DNA of 62,401 bases from Rubripirellula sp. (GCA_029245125.1 JAQWPZ010000245.1:1-62401); one strand, 5' to 3'. Shown: positions 45,001 to 55,197, counted from the first letter of the stretch. The notes: a model not told the origin generated them from the letters alone. Translations and numbers: made by a program.

Positions 45001-47914
45001 GAGCCAACTGCGTGGCCGGTCTTGCTAGAGACAGACCTGCCTTGGCAAGAATCGCCGAAATGCAGTAGCCGCCGACCGCGATCAAGGTGGTTGCAATGAT
45101 GACGCGAGCAGATGCATCGGTGGCAACCAATCCAGCTAGTTCACTCGAGGCCCATACTAGTAACGAGATACCAACGATCGATAGAACACAGTCGCCGAGC
45201 AGCAAGTCAGTCTCTTGCCGACGTGCAAACCAGACAACCACAATCCCCAAGAACAAAGACCCCAATGGCAGCCAAGTTGATGCAGCATAATGAATCACTT
45301 CACTACCCACGGTCTGGGAGAATAGCGATGCCAAGATCCAGACTGAACTGAGTCCTAATAAACAGGTTTGAACACCGATTAAAGGTCCGTCGATCATCAA
45401 GATGGGGGTAGCGTTGGATTTCGTAAGTGAACCCAAACGTTTTTGCAGTCGGCGATTTGAGCTAGTTACCGTCGAGATCACAGTGCGAATGGCGATCCAG
45501 CCGCCGGCAACCGATCCAGCCAGGATTGCCCATGCCCAGGGGGCTTCGCATCGCTTCCACGCATCACTGCCAAACAGCAATCCCTCGAATCGACCAAACC
45601 CGATCGCGATGGCCATGGCGACCGATGCAATCTGAGCTAATCGCAAGAAGACAAGATTGCGCGACATCGTCCAAAGCCAAGCCAGGTTGGCCGAAGCGAG
45701 GGCCAAATAAATCGTTGAACGCAGCCAGTCATCGGTTGCAGTGAAACAAGCAATCAATGCGGCGATCAGGATACTGATGGCACTTGCAGCCCACCAGGTT
45801 TGACAAGATTCGATCACCATTGCTGGTTGAGTGCGTCGCCATGCTGCCAAGGGGCGTACCAGTTCGGAGAGCAAGGAGAGCGTGATTGCGATCGCAATCA
45901 AGGTCATCATCGATGCATTCGCACCTGCGAATTCTTGGCCGAATCCGATCGGTCGAAAAAAGGATAAACAGGCGAAAATCGTGGCGATTAGAGTCCCGTA
46001 ATCACAGATTTTCCATCGCAGCGAATAAAAGAAATTCACTCCGACTGATATTGCCAGGATCAGGGTGACAACCCCAGCGTTGACCTCGCCGAGTATCGAA
46101 TCGGGGGCGACCGAAAGAATCGATGTGTTGATCAGCAACAGCAGCGTCCAACCCACCGCCGCGATTTCCATTGGTTGCCGGAGTTCGACACGACGTGAGA
46201 TTGCGGCCATCAAACCAACAGCGACGGAAACGATTCCCATCGCAACCATCGGTTCACCTCCGATGATTCGACGCCAAAATGAAATTTGTTCCCATCGAAG
46301 GTCTCCCATCCAAATCGTTGAAGTCATGACTATGGCCATGCCTAGCGGAATGGTGGCCAAAGCAATTTGGCGAGGCTGTCGTGCGAGCCAACCTAGCAGC
46401 AGCAAACTCACCGAGAGGATGGTCGCCCATGCCCATAACCAACCTGGGCTCTGGTTCGCGGCTGGTATTGTGACCCAGGCCAGACCGATTAGAACGGCGT
46501 ACAGCGTCCCGCCGATCATCGACTGTGTACTGTCTCTCGCACCCTTCATTAGGGCTCGTGACAAACCTGCCAACGCAACGATGCCTGGAATCGCTGCGAG
46601 TGCCACCGCCAGGTAGCCCTCTAGCCCGAATTCGCGGGCCATGAATGCGGTATATCCGACAGCGATCGAGAGTGAAAATCCGCCGAAACCAATGACCAGT
46701 AATCGAGCTCGGCTGCCGGCGTATCCAAAGGTCATCTGTTCACGGCGAGCTCGAATCATCCGCAAGCAGGCGATGGCAACAAGCAGCGAACCAAATCCGA
46801 GCAACCATCCCGCATGACTGCCAAAGGTGCGAACTGCCGCTGGGACAATTGGTAAAACTGCCACGGGTCCAGCGACCGCCAATACATTCGGTAAAGCGTA
46901 TTTGCGATGGACTAGCGCCGCGCCACTGAGGCGTAACAGCGTGAAGTAAATAGCGGCACCGATGACGATCGCGGCGAGTGTGATCGGCTCGGTTAATTGT
47001 ACGACTTCTCCTGATGCTCGTGCCGCTGCAAGCCCCGCCAAGACGCTCAGCGGGACGAGTAGTGTCGCAATCACCAGCACTGCCCGGCTGGTGTGACGCA
47101 ATCGCCAGCGAGAGAGCGTGTAAAGTCCGGCTGCGAAGATAGCCGCATTGGCCGCTAAGAAAATTAATGAAGGAACCACGCGGTGCTTCGCTACCAATGG
47201 GCTCCATAGGCTGATCACTAAACCAATCGAGCAAACCACGATCAGCATTCCTGCCACCAATTCGCCCCAGCGGATGTTGTGGGCGGCCAGAAATGATTGG
47301 ATCAATTCTGCTTTGGATAAGGGATTTACTTCCGTCGGCACCGGGTGAGCGGCAACGGGGAAGGAGGGCTTCGAAACGGGGATTGCGGGGGAGAGAGTCT
47401 GTGGTTCGGCCGGCAATTCTTCCTGCTTCGTTTCAACTCGTTCCAATGGAATCGGCTGTTTCGTTTCGACCAATGATTTTGGTCGTGGATCTGCCGGAGT
47501 TGGTTGAGAGGAATTGTTTGTGTCGCTTGCCTCGAGGGTGGGGGGCGCCGGGGAGTCAGGCTGCGGTGTACTGGGCTGCGGTGTACTGGGCTGCGGTGTA
47601 CTGGGCTGCGGTGTACTGGGCTGCGGTGTACTGGGCTGCGGTGTACTGGGATAGCGCCGAGATTCCAAGATCCGCAACTTGCGTCGCAACTCCAGGGATT
47701 CATCCCCGCTTACTAACTCTCGTTCGTGCAGTCTAAGAATGGTCCGCCGCGTGGCAGCGAGATCAGAGTGCTGATCTGGGTTTGGTAATGGAACAGTGCT
47801 GTTTTGTGTTCCCGTGATGACTCGGATCAAGGCGCGGATGATCACCCAGCTTAGGTGTCCGACAACCGTCACGATCGCCCAGGCAAGAAAGATTACGAAA
47901 AGGAGTTCAATCAT
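42032..47914 (-). CDS. Giant polytopic membrane protein, 1960 residues, unknown function
   Basis: One uninterrupted reading frame. An N-terminal transmembrane helix (residues 2-30) is followed by a charged helix (about 55-87), a perfect STPQP repeat (about 89-119) and a Pro/Glu/Thr-rich linker to about 205. From about residue 225 to 1940 the sequence is a near-continuous series of hydrophobic helices; I estimate around fifty. Short loops carry few charged motifs and there is no recognised enzyme signature. The first helices after the linker (WGELVAGMLIVVCSIGLVISLW) resemble DUF2157/DUF2339-type predicted membrane proteins, but this is a weak match. It is divergent from a kinase gene. Confidence 0.85.
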   Translation of the reverse strand: MIELLFVIFLAWAIVTVVGHLSWVIIRALIRVITGTQNSTVPLPNPDQHSDLAATRRTILRLHERELVSGDESLELRRKLRILESRRYPSTPQPSTPQPSTPQPSTPQPSTPQPSTPQPDSPAPPTLEASDTNNSSQPTPADPRPKSLVETKQPIPLERVETKQEELPAEPQTLSPAIPVSKPSFPVAAHPVPTEVNPLSKAELIQSFLAAHNIRWGELVAGMLIVVCSIGLVISLWSPLVAKHRVVPSLIFLAANAAIFAAGLYTLSRWRLRHTSRAVLVIATLLVPLSVLAGLAAARASGEVVQLTEPITLAAIVIGAAIYFTLLRLSGAALVHRKYALPNVLAVAGPVAVLPIVPAAVRTFGSHAGWLLGFGSLLVAIACLRMIRARREQMTFGYAGSRARLLVIGFGGFSLSIAVGYTAFMAREFGLEGYLAVALAAIPGIVALAGLSRALMKGARDSTQSMIGGTLYAVLIGLAWVTIPAANQSPGWLWAWATILSVSLLLLGWLARQPRQIALATIPLGMAIVMTSTIWMGDLRWEQISFWRRIIGGEPMVAMGIVSVAVGLMAAISRRVELRQPMEIAAVGWTLLLLINTSILSVAPDSILGEVNAGVVTLILAISVGVNFFYSLRWKICDYGTLIATIFACLSFFRPIGFGQEFAGANASMMTLIAIAITLSLLSELVRPLAAWRRTQPAMVIESCQTWWAASAISILIAALIACFTATDDWLRSTIYLALASANLAWLWTMSRNLVFLRLAQIASVAMAIAIGFGRFEGLLFGSDAWKRCEAPWAWAILAGSVAGGWIAIRTVISTVTSSNRRLQKRLGSLTKSNATPILMIDGPLIGVQTCLLGLSSVWILASLFSQTVGSEVIHYAASTWLPLGSLFLGIVVVWFARRQETDLLLGDCVLSIVGISLLVWASSELAGLVATDASARVIIATTLIAVGGYCISAILAKAGLSLARPATQLAPLISTTIVAVASMVLLYCDWYTPIREGVLANFTSTTAVSSWWLVAASGLLWSSKQAEEKSGLIGSALLTPLAVTILVPAIVQTSGSTWIQIAGLASVGWLLAARFWLGRDKGMDPLPGITGSSIFVLIVGVGSAVLVTLGSLFDLPQFVKLTGIPCFLISLAALGLWSFNGSPLALPKSLAARPTWPVVVSCMSGQVAWLAVVAGWISGVQVAELTATVILIGGGMSLFQYFRSKSTTDFVHIAAVNLSLFITCLVIGNASDLFPWFSLIGMTMTGLCLPIASRNQNSTESILRTCRILGWVIIGAGIGMILSRIATTASEEMQWTISVSWTAAWVMTWRLLHADRQQDNVQYRRQAVVALPDMEFAGLLFIGLLTETAWATLIGDHRMTISAWMDPLMWTRVIIYLGVGFSGFARGRRISTWTLLLGSIMTAISLIAAHIAISFEVSDTQRWVSALLAAGFAVSLAAHWIIPLSALIAKFSGGTLKDQLNHVAQSTWQLAAFVAGLGIASTIAMIAMMAPAIDARMSTLTVILAAWAIAITADLSDSNRLRHAAISLGLIALGLLASVSDGRAVHPILNTSMQWLVATVLALPMLIFLLPKLMGTSMAARWRESLATGAKVTGIVSLASLACMITREAMLRDDGRIEGIAPPLIIGVAVTLGALSLLSAIIAIISGPNSAWRERLALTDMQRRILIAAAQGFASMTWLHVFLCNQEWGFLGLKDHWPYIVLGLAFTSVGAVEWSRRRQDEVMSNTLSYTSLYLPLIPVLGFWLSGSLAKLEWLFAGGVVRYDAFLLIGAAYYLFISALWKQLMPRVTAILLANAAWWIVLVQQPGWGFLAHPQIWLIPPAACVLMMAHLYREQLPPSVKAPLRYAATLMIYVSSTADMFVQEIGSHLSGPIILILLSLFGMLMGVVLRIRPFLYLGAMFVFLGVTSMVWHAHQALEAVWPWWVFGITTGVCLLAGLMALEKNQSKLRRYADNITAWNG
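47561..47650 (-). repeat. Six identical 15-bp tandem units encoding STPQP
   Basis: Perfect units from 47561 to 47650 give (STPQP)6 in the N-terminal linker of the giant membrane protein. The identity at synonymous positions indicates recent expansion. Confidence 0.95.
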
Positions 47915-48002
47915 TGGTGAACCTGCTCACAGGGAACGGCGAACTCTATCCTAGTGCCCGTATCCAGCGAATGTGAGCGCGATCTCAACGTATACTCATG
48001 GA

Positions 48003-49616
48003 ATGAACAAATCCTTTCCTCTGAACAGCGAACCATCAACCCTGGGCGACGGACCGTCCTTGGAATCGGTCATGGCCGATTACATCGAGCTGAGGGAACA
48101 AGGCAAATCGCCTTCGCCAGAGGCCTATTTAAATGCCTTTCCACAATACAGTGCCGAATTACGGACGTTCTTTCAAAACCATCATTGGTTGGATGAATCG
48201 GCACCTCCACCAGTCACGACCTTGGTTGGAACGACCATTGGGCCCTACGAGATCGAAGCTGAGATTGCCCGCGGTGGCATGGGGGTTGTTTATCGTGCTC
48301 ACCAGCAAGGATTGGATCGTCTGGTTGCGCTAAAACTGATCTCCAGCGGTGTGTTGGCAGGTGATGAAGAGCGACGACGCTTTCGGATCGAGGCAGAAGC
48401 TGCGGCGAGATTGCATCATCCCGGCATCATCCCGATTCACGAGATTGGTTCATGGCAAGGTCATGAGTATTTCTCGATGACACTGGTCGAGGGGCCGACT
48501 TTGCAGAAACGTGTTGATGATCGCACGTTTGATGACCGCGAATCGGTGCGGTTGGCTCGTGATGTTGCGAAAGCGGTCGGCTACGCGCATCGAAATGGGA
48601 TCATTCATCGTGATCTCAAGCCCGAGAATATCCTGATCGGGCCGAATGGTTGTCCGCTGGTGGCTGATTTTGGTTTGGCCAAATGGCATCGTGACGGCAG
48701 CATGATGACCAAGACTGGGCAGGTACTTGGAACGCCGCACTACATGAGCCCTGAGCAAGCGAGTGGTCAGGGGCTTGGCGATTTTAGCACGGATGTTTAT
48801 TCGCTCGGTGCGATTTTGTATGCCTTGCTAACTGGTCGACCACCGCATGCTGGCGACTCGGCCGCTGAGGTACTACGAAGTGTGCTCCAAGATGAGCCCG
48901 TAACGCCACGCGCTTTGCGTCGCGAGATACCAGTGGATTTGGAGACGATTTGCTTGAAGGCAATTCAATACGAGTCGTCGCACCGCTATTTATCTGCCGA
49001 AGCCATGGCCGATGATCTGGATCGGTATCTCACCGGTGACGCAATTCATGCCGCGAGCAGTGGACTGTTAGATCGTTTTGCTCGCGAGATTCGACGTGAC
49101 CAACACCAAACGCACTTTGTCGATTGGGGGCGAGCATTGGTGGTGATTGGATTTGCCATTTTTGCTAGCCATTTCGCGATCTTCGTTCTAGCCTCTACCA
49201 ACTTTCCACGCTGGGTCGCGTTTTGGATTCCCCGGCTCTTCATGTTGGGGGCAATTTTCTTAACCATCTACCGTGCGCGGGGTGGATCTTTACTGCCGCG
49301 TAGTGTCGCAGAACGACCCGTCTGGTCCATTTGGCTCGGTTACTTGTTGACGCTGGGTACCGTCAATTTGCTGGCATTGATCGGGAATCTAGATCAAGAC
49401 AGCTTGTTTCCGATCACCGCTGGTTTGAGTGGCTTTGGGTTTGTGGCGATGTCTGGGCATGTGTGGGGAGGATCCGCGATATGCGGTGTTAGTTTTTTTG
49501 TCGTCGCGCTGCTCAGCGTATTCTCCATCAATTTAGCACCGCTTTTATTCGGCACTGCCTGGCTGATTAGCTTGCTAACGTTGGCAAAACACTATCGGGT
49601 GAAAGCTGCCAGTTAA
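48003..49616 (+). CDS. Membrane-anchored serine/threonine protein kinase
   Basis: A 537-residue kinase. The N-terminal about 65 residues (YIELREQGKSPSPEAYLNAFP...) are the regulatory-looking helix pair common before planctomycete kinases. The catalytic domain begins near residue 82 with a Gly-rich loop (IARGGMGVVYRA), Lys111 (VALK), Asp204 in HRDLKPEN, and DFG at 222-224. It is followed by TPHYMSPEQASG. After about residue 360 there are about six hydrophobic segments that anchor it in the membrane without an obvious sensor domain. A GTG at 47973 would add 10 residues; the ATG at 48003 is preferred. It is divergent from the giant membrane protein, so a shared regulatory region is likely. Confidence 0.93.
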   Translation: MNKSFPLNSEPSTLGDGPSLESVMADYIELREQGKSPSPEAYLNAFPQYSAELRTFFQNHHWLDESAPPPVTTLVGTTIGPYEIEAEIARGGMGVVYRAHQQGLDRLVALKLISSGVLAGDEERRRFRIEAEAAARLHHPGIIPIHEIGSWQGHEYFSMTLVEGPTLQKRVDDRTFDDRESVRLARDVAKAVGYAHRNGIIHRDLKPENILIGPNGCPLVADFGLAKWHRDGSMMTKTGQVLGTPHYMSPEQASGQGLGDFSTDVYSLGAILYALLTGRPPHAGDSAAEVLRSVLQDEPVTPRALRREIPVDLETICLKAIQYESSHRYLSAEAMADDLDRYLTGDAIHAASSGLLDRFAREIRRDQHQTHFVDWGRALVVIGFAIFASHFAIFVLASTNFPRWVAFWIPRLFMLGAIFLTIYRARGGSLLPRSVAERPVWSIWLGYLLTLGTVNLLALIGNLDQDSLFPITAGLSGFGFVAMSGHVWGGSAICGVSFFVVALLSVFSINLAPLLFGTAWLISLLTLAKHYRVKAAS

Positions 49617-49715
49617 TGGAAGCTTGTCATCCCGTTTGAGGTGGCATTTTGCAAGATGAGCTGCGCGTTAGACTGTTTGCCGAGACTTGTGCCTTCTCAA
49701 TCCGCCACTGTCATC

Positions 49716-51860
49716 ATGGATGCTGAAAGTTCGACACTACAGCTTTCGTCGCCTGTGCAATATCTGCCGGGCGTAGGGGCATCACGCGCGGATCGACTCA
49801 GGAAACTCGGGGTGCGAACGGCCCAGGACGTTCTCTTTTTATTTCCGAGAGATTATGAGTTTCCAGCGCCAGCGACGAAGCTGGACGCCCTAAGTGAGGG
49901 TGTGTCGGCTTCTTTGGTCGGCGAGATAACCGATGCGGAGTTGCTAGCGAGAAATCCCGGTAAGTCGATCTTCAGTGCGATTGTCGAGAATGAATCTGGG
50001 GTCGTCCGGATCCTGTTCTTCAATCAATCCTTCCGAGCGGAGCAGCTGACATTGGGCTGTCAGGTGATGGTTTCGGGGACACCGAAGTTGAATGGGTTGA
50101 GGATGGAAATGGTCCATCCAAAAGTGACCGTTCTCGACCTGCAAGATCAAATTCCCCAACCGCTGATCTTGCCTATTTATCCGCTGACTGATGGAATCAA
50201 GCAAACGGATCTTCGCCGACTCAGTGGTCCGTTGGTCGCCGAATTGGCTGGTGAGTTAACCGAAGTGATGCCCGCTTCATTTCGGGAACTCTGCGGCAAG
50301 AAATTGCGTAAACGAGGGCTTTGGAAGACCGACCGACCGTTGGTCGATATCGAATTTGCATTGCGGCAACTCCATTGGCCAGAGAGTGAGTCCCAGTTGA
50401 AACTGGCGCATACCCGTTTGGTGTTTCAGGAGCTGTTGGTGATGCAGCTAGCCTTGGCGATGCGGCGGCGTAAGCTGACCACCGAACTGCGTGCTCCGCC
50501 GCTCGCCTCTTCGGCCATGATCGATGCCAGGATTGTCCAGCGGTTTCCCTTTGAGCTCACGGCCGATCAAAAACAGGTGGTCGCGGAAATTCGGCAAGAC
50601 ATGGCGCGGCAATTTCCGATGAATCGAATGCTGCAGGGTGACGTAGGCAGTGGCAAAACCATCGTTGCGGTCTATGCAATGATGTTGGCTGTGGCCAACC
50701 AGTATCAGGCTGTGATGATGGCTCCAACAGAAGTGTTGGCGCGGCAGCACTACGCGACCTTGTCACGAATGCTCTCCTCCAGTCGTGTGCGTGTTGGATT
50801 GCTGTGCGGTTCACTGTCGACATCAGAGAGACGTGAGTTGGTCGAAGCGGTGGCGGCTGGGGAAATCGATCTGATCGTCGGAACTCAAGCACTCATTTAC
50901 AGCCAACTCGAATTCAAACGGCTCGGTTTATGCGTGATTGATGAGCAACACAAATTTGGTGTTGCCCAGCGGGTAGCATTACGCAGTGGTGGCGTCGATC
51001 CGCACTATTTGGTGATGTCGGCGACTCCGATTCCCCGCAGTGTTGCGATGACTTTGTTTGGCGATGTGGATTTAAGTACGTTGCGCAATTCGCCGCCTGG
51101 GCGGGTGAAGGTCAACACTTATTTAGGTCGTGATGGGTGGAAAGAACGGTGGTGGGAATTCGTTCGGCAGCGTTTGGACGAGGGACGCCAAGCGTACGTG
51201 GTCGCTCCACGCGTTGAGAACAAAGAAACATCATCTGAAGATAGCGAGGATGTTTCCTCGGTTGAGGTGGTGGTTTTGGAGTTGAGACAAACGCATTTAA
51301 AGGATTATCGCGTTGGGTTGTTGCATGGTCGAATGCCAAATGAGGAAAAACAGGCGATCATGCAGTCGTTTAGCGACGGGGAGCTCGATGTGTTGGTCAG
51401 CACGACCGTCATCGAAGTTGGGATTGATGTTTCCAACGCGACTGTCATGACCATTTTAGGAGCCCAGCGATTTGGGCTCGCGCAGCTTCACCAGTTGCGG
51501 GGCCGTATCTGCCGCGGTGCCCATGGTGGACATGTGTGTGTATTTACCGACGGAGACCAACCGCCAGAAGAAAACGATCGGCTCAAGACGTTTGAGCAGA
51601 CCGAGGATGGCTTCGAATTGGCCGAAGCTGATTTTGTAATGCGGGGTCCTGGCGACTTGCTCGGGCGGCAGCAGAGTGGTTTGCCGCCGATGCGAATTGC
51701 TGATTTAAGTCGTGACCTAGATCTGCTGAAAACCGCGCGACAATTGGCTCAGCAGATGATCGATGAAGATCCCGAATTAGCCGACCCCGAGTTGGCTGAA
51801 TTGAAGGGCCAAGTGATTCGACGTTATGGGAAGCGATTATTGCTGGGTGACGTTGCCTAG
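49716..51860 (+). CDS. recG: ATP-dependent DNA helicase RecG
   Basis: Superfamily 2 helicase that remodels stalled replication forks and Holliday junctions, 714 residues from this start. An N-terminal wedge/OB domain (about residues 1-250, YLPGVGASRADRLRKLGV) is followed by helicase motif I GDVGSGKTIVA. Motif II is DEQHKFGVAQR and motif III MSATPIPRS, with the conserved VSTTVIEVGIDVSNATVM and QLRGRICRG further on. The C-terminal RecG-specific region is complete. The frame opens at a GTG (49641), but the ATG at 49716 gives the normal N-terminus. It follows the kinase by 99 bases and is convergent with lolD. Confidence 0.97.
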   Translation: MDAESSTLQLSSPVQYLPGVGASRADRLRKLGVRTAQDVLFLFPRDYEFPAPATKLDALSEGVSASLVGEITDAELLARNPGKSIFSAIVENESGVVRILFFNQSFRAEQLTLGCQVMVSGTPKLNGLRMEMVHPKVTVLDLQDQIPQPLILPIYPLTDGIKQTDLRRLSGPLVAELAGELTEVMPASFRELCGKKLRKRGLWKTDRPLVDIEFALRQLHWPESESQLKLAHTRLVFQELLVMQLALAMRRRKLTTELRAPPLASSAMIDARIVQRFPFELTADQKQVVAEIRQDMARQFPMNRMLQGDVGSGKTIVAVYAMMLAVANQYQAVMMAPTEVLARQHYATLSRMLSSSRVRVGLLCGSLSTSERRELVEAVAAGEIDLIVGTQALIYSQLEFKRLGLCVIDEQHKFGVAQRVALRSGGVDPHYLVMSATPIPRSVAMTLFGDVDLSTLRNSPPGRVKVNTYLGRDGWKERWWEFVRQRLDEGRQAYVVAPRVENKETSSEDSEDVSSVEVVVLELRQTHLKDYRVGLLHGRMPNEEKQAIMQSFSDGELDVLVSTTVIEVGIDVSNATVMTILGAQRFGLAQLHQLRGRICRGAHGGHVCVFTDGDQPPEENDRLKTFEQTEDGFELAEADFVMRGPGDLLGRQQSGLPPMRIADLSRDLDLLKTARQLAQQMIDEDPELADPELAELKGQVIRRYGKRLLLGDVA

Positions 51861-51979
51861 CGACCCGCCTGTTCAGCATTTGATTTTGGTGACACGCGGC
51901 AGGCAACCTGATGCACCCGCGTTTGTGGCTCAGGCCGCACAGTGCTCGTCGCCAAAGCATTGGGATGTGTTGGCTGGAG

Positions 51980-52665
<686 letters not shown>

Positions 52666-52669
<4 letters not shown>

Positions 52670-53598
52670 TTGATTAACTGACATAGTGCGACGGTCGCCA
52701 CACCATAAAACGAGTATTCCACATCGGCGGTTTGATCGAGCGAAAACCCGACAAAACCGCCGTTCGGTGACTGCATGGATAAAGCATATCGGGCAATCGA
52801 ATCGACGTTAACAAGTTCGGTCGCTTCCAAATCGCAAAGCGTCAATAGCCCGGTGAATGAACTGAGCAAGTCGGCAAACGGAATCCGGGTGTTTGCGGTC
52901 AAGCCACCCTCATCGGATTGCATCTCGGCAAGGAAATCGGCTGTCTGCGTATGTTCTGTGGGGTCTAAACGGCCCAACGCTTTGAGGGTGCCAATCGCGG
53001 CAGCGGTTGGATTGACTCCGGCTCGTTTCGCAGCGCGGATTTCTAAATAGCCACCCTCCACGTGTTGCTGTGACCTCAGAAACGACTCAATCCCCTCGAT
53101 GTCCGGCGGAGGAATTTCGATGAGCTGGTGGCACAACACAGAAAGAAACGTCTGGTAGGTGCTGCCAGCGCGGCCTTCTGGCGTTTTGGCGAAGCCGCCA
53201 TCGTCGGTTCGGAGACTGCTCAACAGGTGAGCGACATTGTTTCGCCATTGTTGATCATCGTCGGAAATCGCGACCTCACCAACTGCGAGTTCGCAAATCG
53301 CAGCAGCGAAAATCAGCGAGATCAGGTCGATGATGGATTCTTTTTTGCCGAGCCGCTGACGCAGGAATTCGGCCGCCCGGCGTCCCAGTGGTGGGTCGAT
53401 TGCATCGAGGATCCACAACGCCCTCAGGGCAAAAGCGGTGTAGTAAGGGTCGCTGCTTCCTTCTCGCCCGGCAAATCCCCCATCCTCACGTTGCTGCTCA
53501 CGCAACCACGCTGCGTGGTGTTCGCGTTGCGAAGGGTCGAGCTGCGCAGCGCCGATCGCCAACCGCAGTGTCAGTTCTTGCAGGTAGGGAGCGCTCAC
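52666..53598 (-). CDS. Prenyltransferase-beta-like alpha/alpha-barrel protein lacking zinc ligands
   Basis: A 310-residue protein with five internal repeats around GG-F/Y/L motifs (REDGGFAG, RTDDGGFAK, VEGGYLE, SDEGGLTAN, SPNGGFVGF). This is the alpha/alpha-toroid of protein prenyltransferase beta subunits, most like Rab geranylgeranyltransferase beta. In that family zinc is bound by Asp-x-Cys and a later His. Here the segments align as FADLLSSFTG (Asp243 kept, Cys replaced by Leu245) and DVEYSFYGVA (Asp292, His replaced by Tyr295). So it is probably not a zinc prenyltransferase. The GTG at 53598 overlaps the upstream stop (GTGA), favouring this start over 53658. It is coupled to lolD. Confidence 0.88.
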
Positions 53599-54188
53599 GC
53601 GGTCCCTTGTGGATTGAAGTATTGTGGCTGGTTGCCTTCTTTCCACTTGATATTGCATCCAATCGATGGCGACTGTTGGTCGCTGAGCGGAGCCTCCGAA
53701 AGGACTGCGTCCATGGCAGCCCGAAGGTCCTCGCCGGTGACTGGGATTCCCGAATCAGGGCGACTGGCATCGAGTTGGCCGCGATAAACCAGTTGGTTGT
53801 CGCCATTGAATAGATAGAAATCAGGCGTGCAGGCTGCGGCGTAGGCAATCGCAACGCTCTGGTCTTCATCGTAAAGGTAAGGAAAACTGTAGCCGCAACG
53901 CTCCTTTTCCAATGTCATCGCTTGGGGCGAATCATCGGGATATTTCTCTGCGTCGTTGCTGCTGATTGCGACGACGGCGACCTCTTTGGCCAGATACTCA
54001 TCGGTCAGCGATTTCAGCTGATCGGTGATGTGTTTGACAAAAGGGCAATGGTTGCACATGAAAATCACCAGCAAGGCTCGTTTTCCTGAGACATCACTCA
54101 GGGAGACGGAGTTGCCGTTGGTGTCGGGCAATGCGAAATCGGGTGCGGATGTGCCAAGCGGCAACATGGTGCTGGCAGTGCGGACCAT
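53595..54188 (-). CDS. Thioredoxin-fold protein, redoxin family
   Basis: A 197-residue cytoplasmic AhpC/TSA- or redoxin-like protein. The active-site motif CNHC (Cys45 and Cys48) lies in IFMCNHCPFVKHI, a form common in planctomycete thioredoxin-family proteins. The rest has the standard fold (APDFALPDTNGN, YAAACTPDFYLFNGDNQLVYRGQLD). The ATG at 54188 has a GAGAGG ribosome site 7 bases upstream, so it is preferred over a TTG at 54203. It is the second gene of the operon fabI - redoxin - prenyltransferase-like - lolD, sharing a 4-base overlap with the next gene. The substrate is unknown. Confidence 0.88.
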   Translation of the reverse strand: MVRTASTMLPLGTSAPDFALPDTNGNSVSLSDVSGKRALLVIFMCNHCPFVKHITDQLKSLTDEYLAKEVAVVAISSNDAEKYPDDSPQAMTLEKERCGYSFPYLYDEDQSVAIAYAAACTPDFYLFNGDNQLVYRGQLDASRPDSGIPVTGEDLRAAMDAVLSEAPLSDQQSPSIGCNIKWKEGNQPQYFNPQGTA

Positions 54189-54247
54189 GTCAAAACCTCT
54201 CAAAAATCGAAATGCTAAGTTGTTTTGGTGGAAGGGAGCGAGCGAGC

Positions 54248-55063
54248 TTACTTGGGAATTTGGTCGAGCAGGCGGCCTGGGCTCCCCATCGCGTGGTAGC
54301 CACCATCGACGTGCAGGATCTCGCCAGTGATGCCATCACTCAGTTCGGAGAGCAAGAAGGCCCCCGTCCGTCCCACTTCATCGTGGCTGACATTTCGGCC
54401 TAGTGGAGCCATGTGCTGGTACAGCGATAGCATTTCTTCCACGCCAGCTGCTCGGCCAGCCAGCGTACGGATTGGCCCAGCTGACAAGGCATTGACGCGA
54501 ACCCCATCGGTTCCGAGATCGTACGCGAGGTACCGCATGGCAGCTTCGAGGGCTGCCTTGCAGATCCCCATCACATTGTATCCCGGGACGCATTTTTCCC
54601 CACCGAAGTAGCTCATCGTGGCGATCGCTCCCCCCGGATTCATGATCGGCTTGGCGGCTGCCGCACAGGCAAGCAGCGAATAAACGCTGACATCCATCGC
54701 CAATTGGAAGCCCTGCCTGCTGGTGTAAATCGTGTCACGAGACAGATCATCGCGGTCGGCAAATGCGATGGAATGGAGCACGAAATCGATTTTTCCGAAC
54801 GATTCGGCCGCATATTCAAAAACACTGCGGATGTTTTCGTCGTTCTGCGCGTCCATAGGTATGAGAAACTTTGCGTTCTCGTACTTGTCCGTTAGTAGGG
54901 ATACCCGACGCCGATTGCGCTGCCGAGCGTCGTCCTCGCGATCTGGCAAATGGGTGAACCCACATTCACCACCCGCTTCCATGATTTGTTTTGCGATCGC
55001 CCATGCGATCGAGTGGTCGTTGGCTACGCCGAGAATAAGCCCTTTTTTACCGTTGAACTGCAT
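54248..55063 (-). CDS. fabI: Enoyl-[acyl-carrier-protein] reductase (NADH)
   Basis: A 271-residue short-chain dehydrogenase-family enzyme that completes each cycle of type II fatty-acid synthesis. The NAD-binding LGVANDHSIAWAIAKQ is the divergent FabI form of the nucleotide-binding motif. The catalytic residues Tyr152, Tyr162 and Lys169 are in SYFGGEKCVPGYNVMGICKA (Tyr-x6-Lys). The long insertion typical of FabI is not present, and the C-terminus (HVDGGYHAMGSPG) is normal. The start at 55063 has an AGGAAA ribosome site; 25 extra residues from 55138 are rejected. It is the first gene of a four-gene minus-strand operon, divergent from a sigma-54 activator. Confidence 0.96.
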   Translation of the reverse strand: MQFNGKKGLILGVANDHSIAWAIAKQIMEAGGECGFTHLPDREDDARQRNRRRVSLLTDKYENAKFLIPMDAQNDENIRSVFEYAAESFGKIDFVLHSIAFADRDDLSRDTIYTSRQGFQLAMDVSVYSLLACAAAAKPIMNPGGAIATMSYFGGEKCVPGYNVMGICKAALEAAMRYLAYDLGTDGVRVNALSAGPIRTLAGRAAGVEEMLSLYQHMAPLGRNVSHDEVGRTGAFLLSELSDGITGEILHVDGGYHAMGSPGRLLDQIPK

Positions 55064-55197
55064 CGTGTCGATTTCCTGGAACTGATCTGATCTGCCTGCG
55101 GGGTTTGATCGGCCACCGCTTCGGGCGAGGAACAACATACCGCAGTCGAGTGACGTTCGTCTATTTGCCTACCGAAACACGCGAAAGAACAGTAAAG

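Noticed and set aside
47293..47736. 147-codon plus-strand ORF opposite the start of the giant gene, with its own repeats
   Set aside because: Its repeat (AAVYW) is only the antisense reading of the STPQP repeat in the giant gene.
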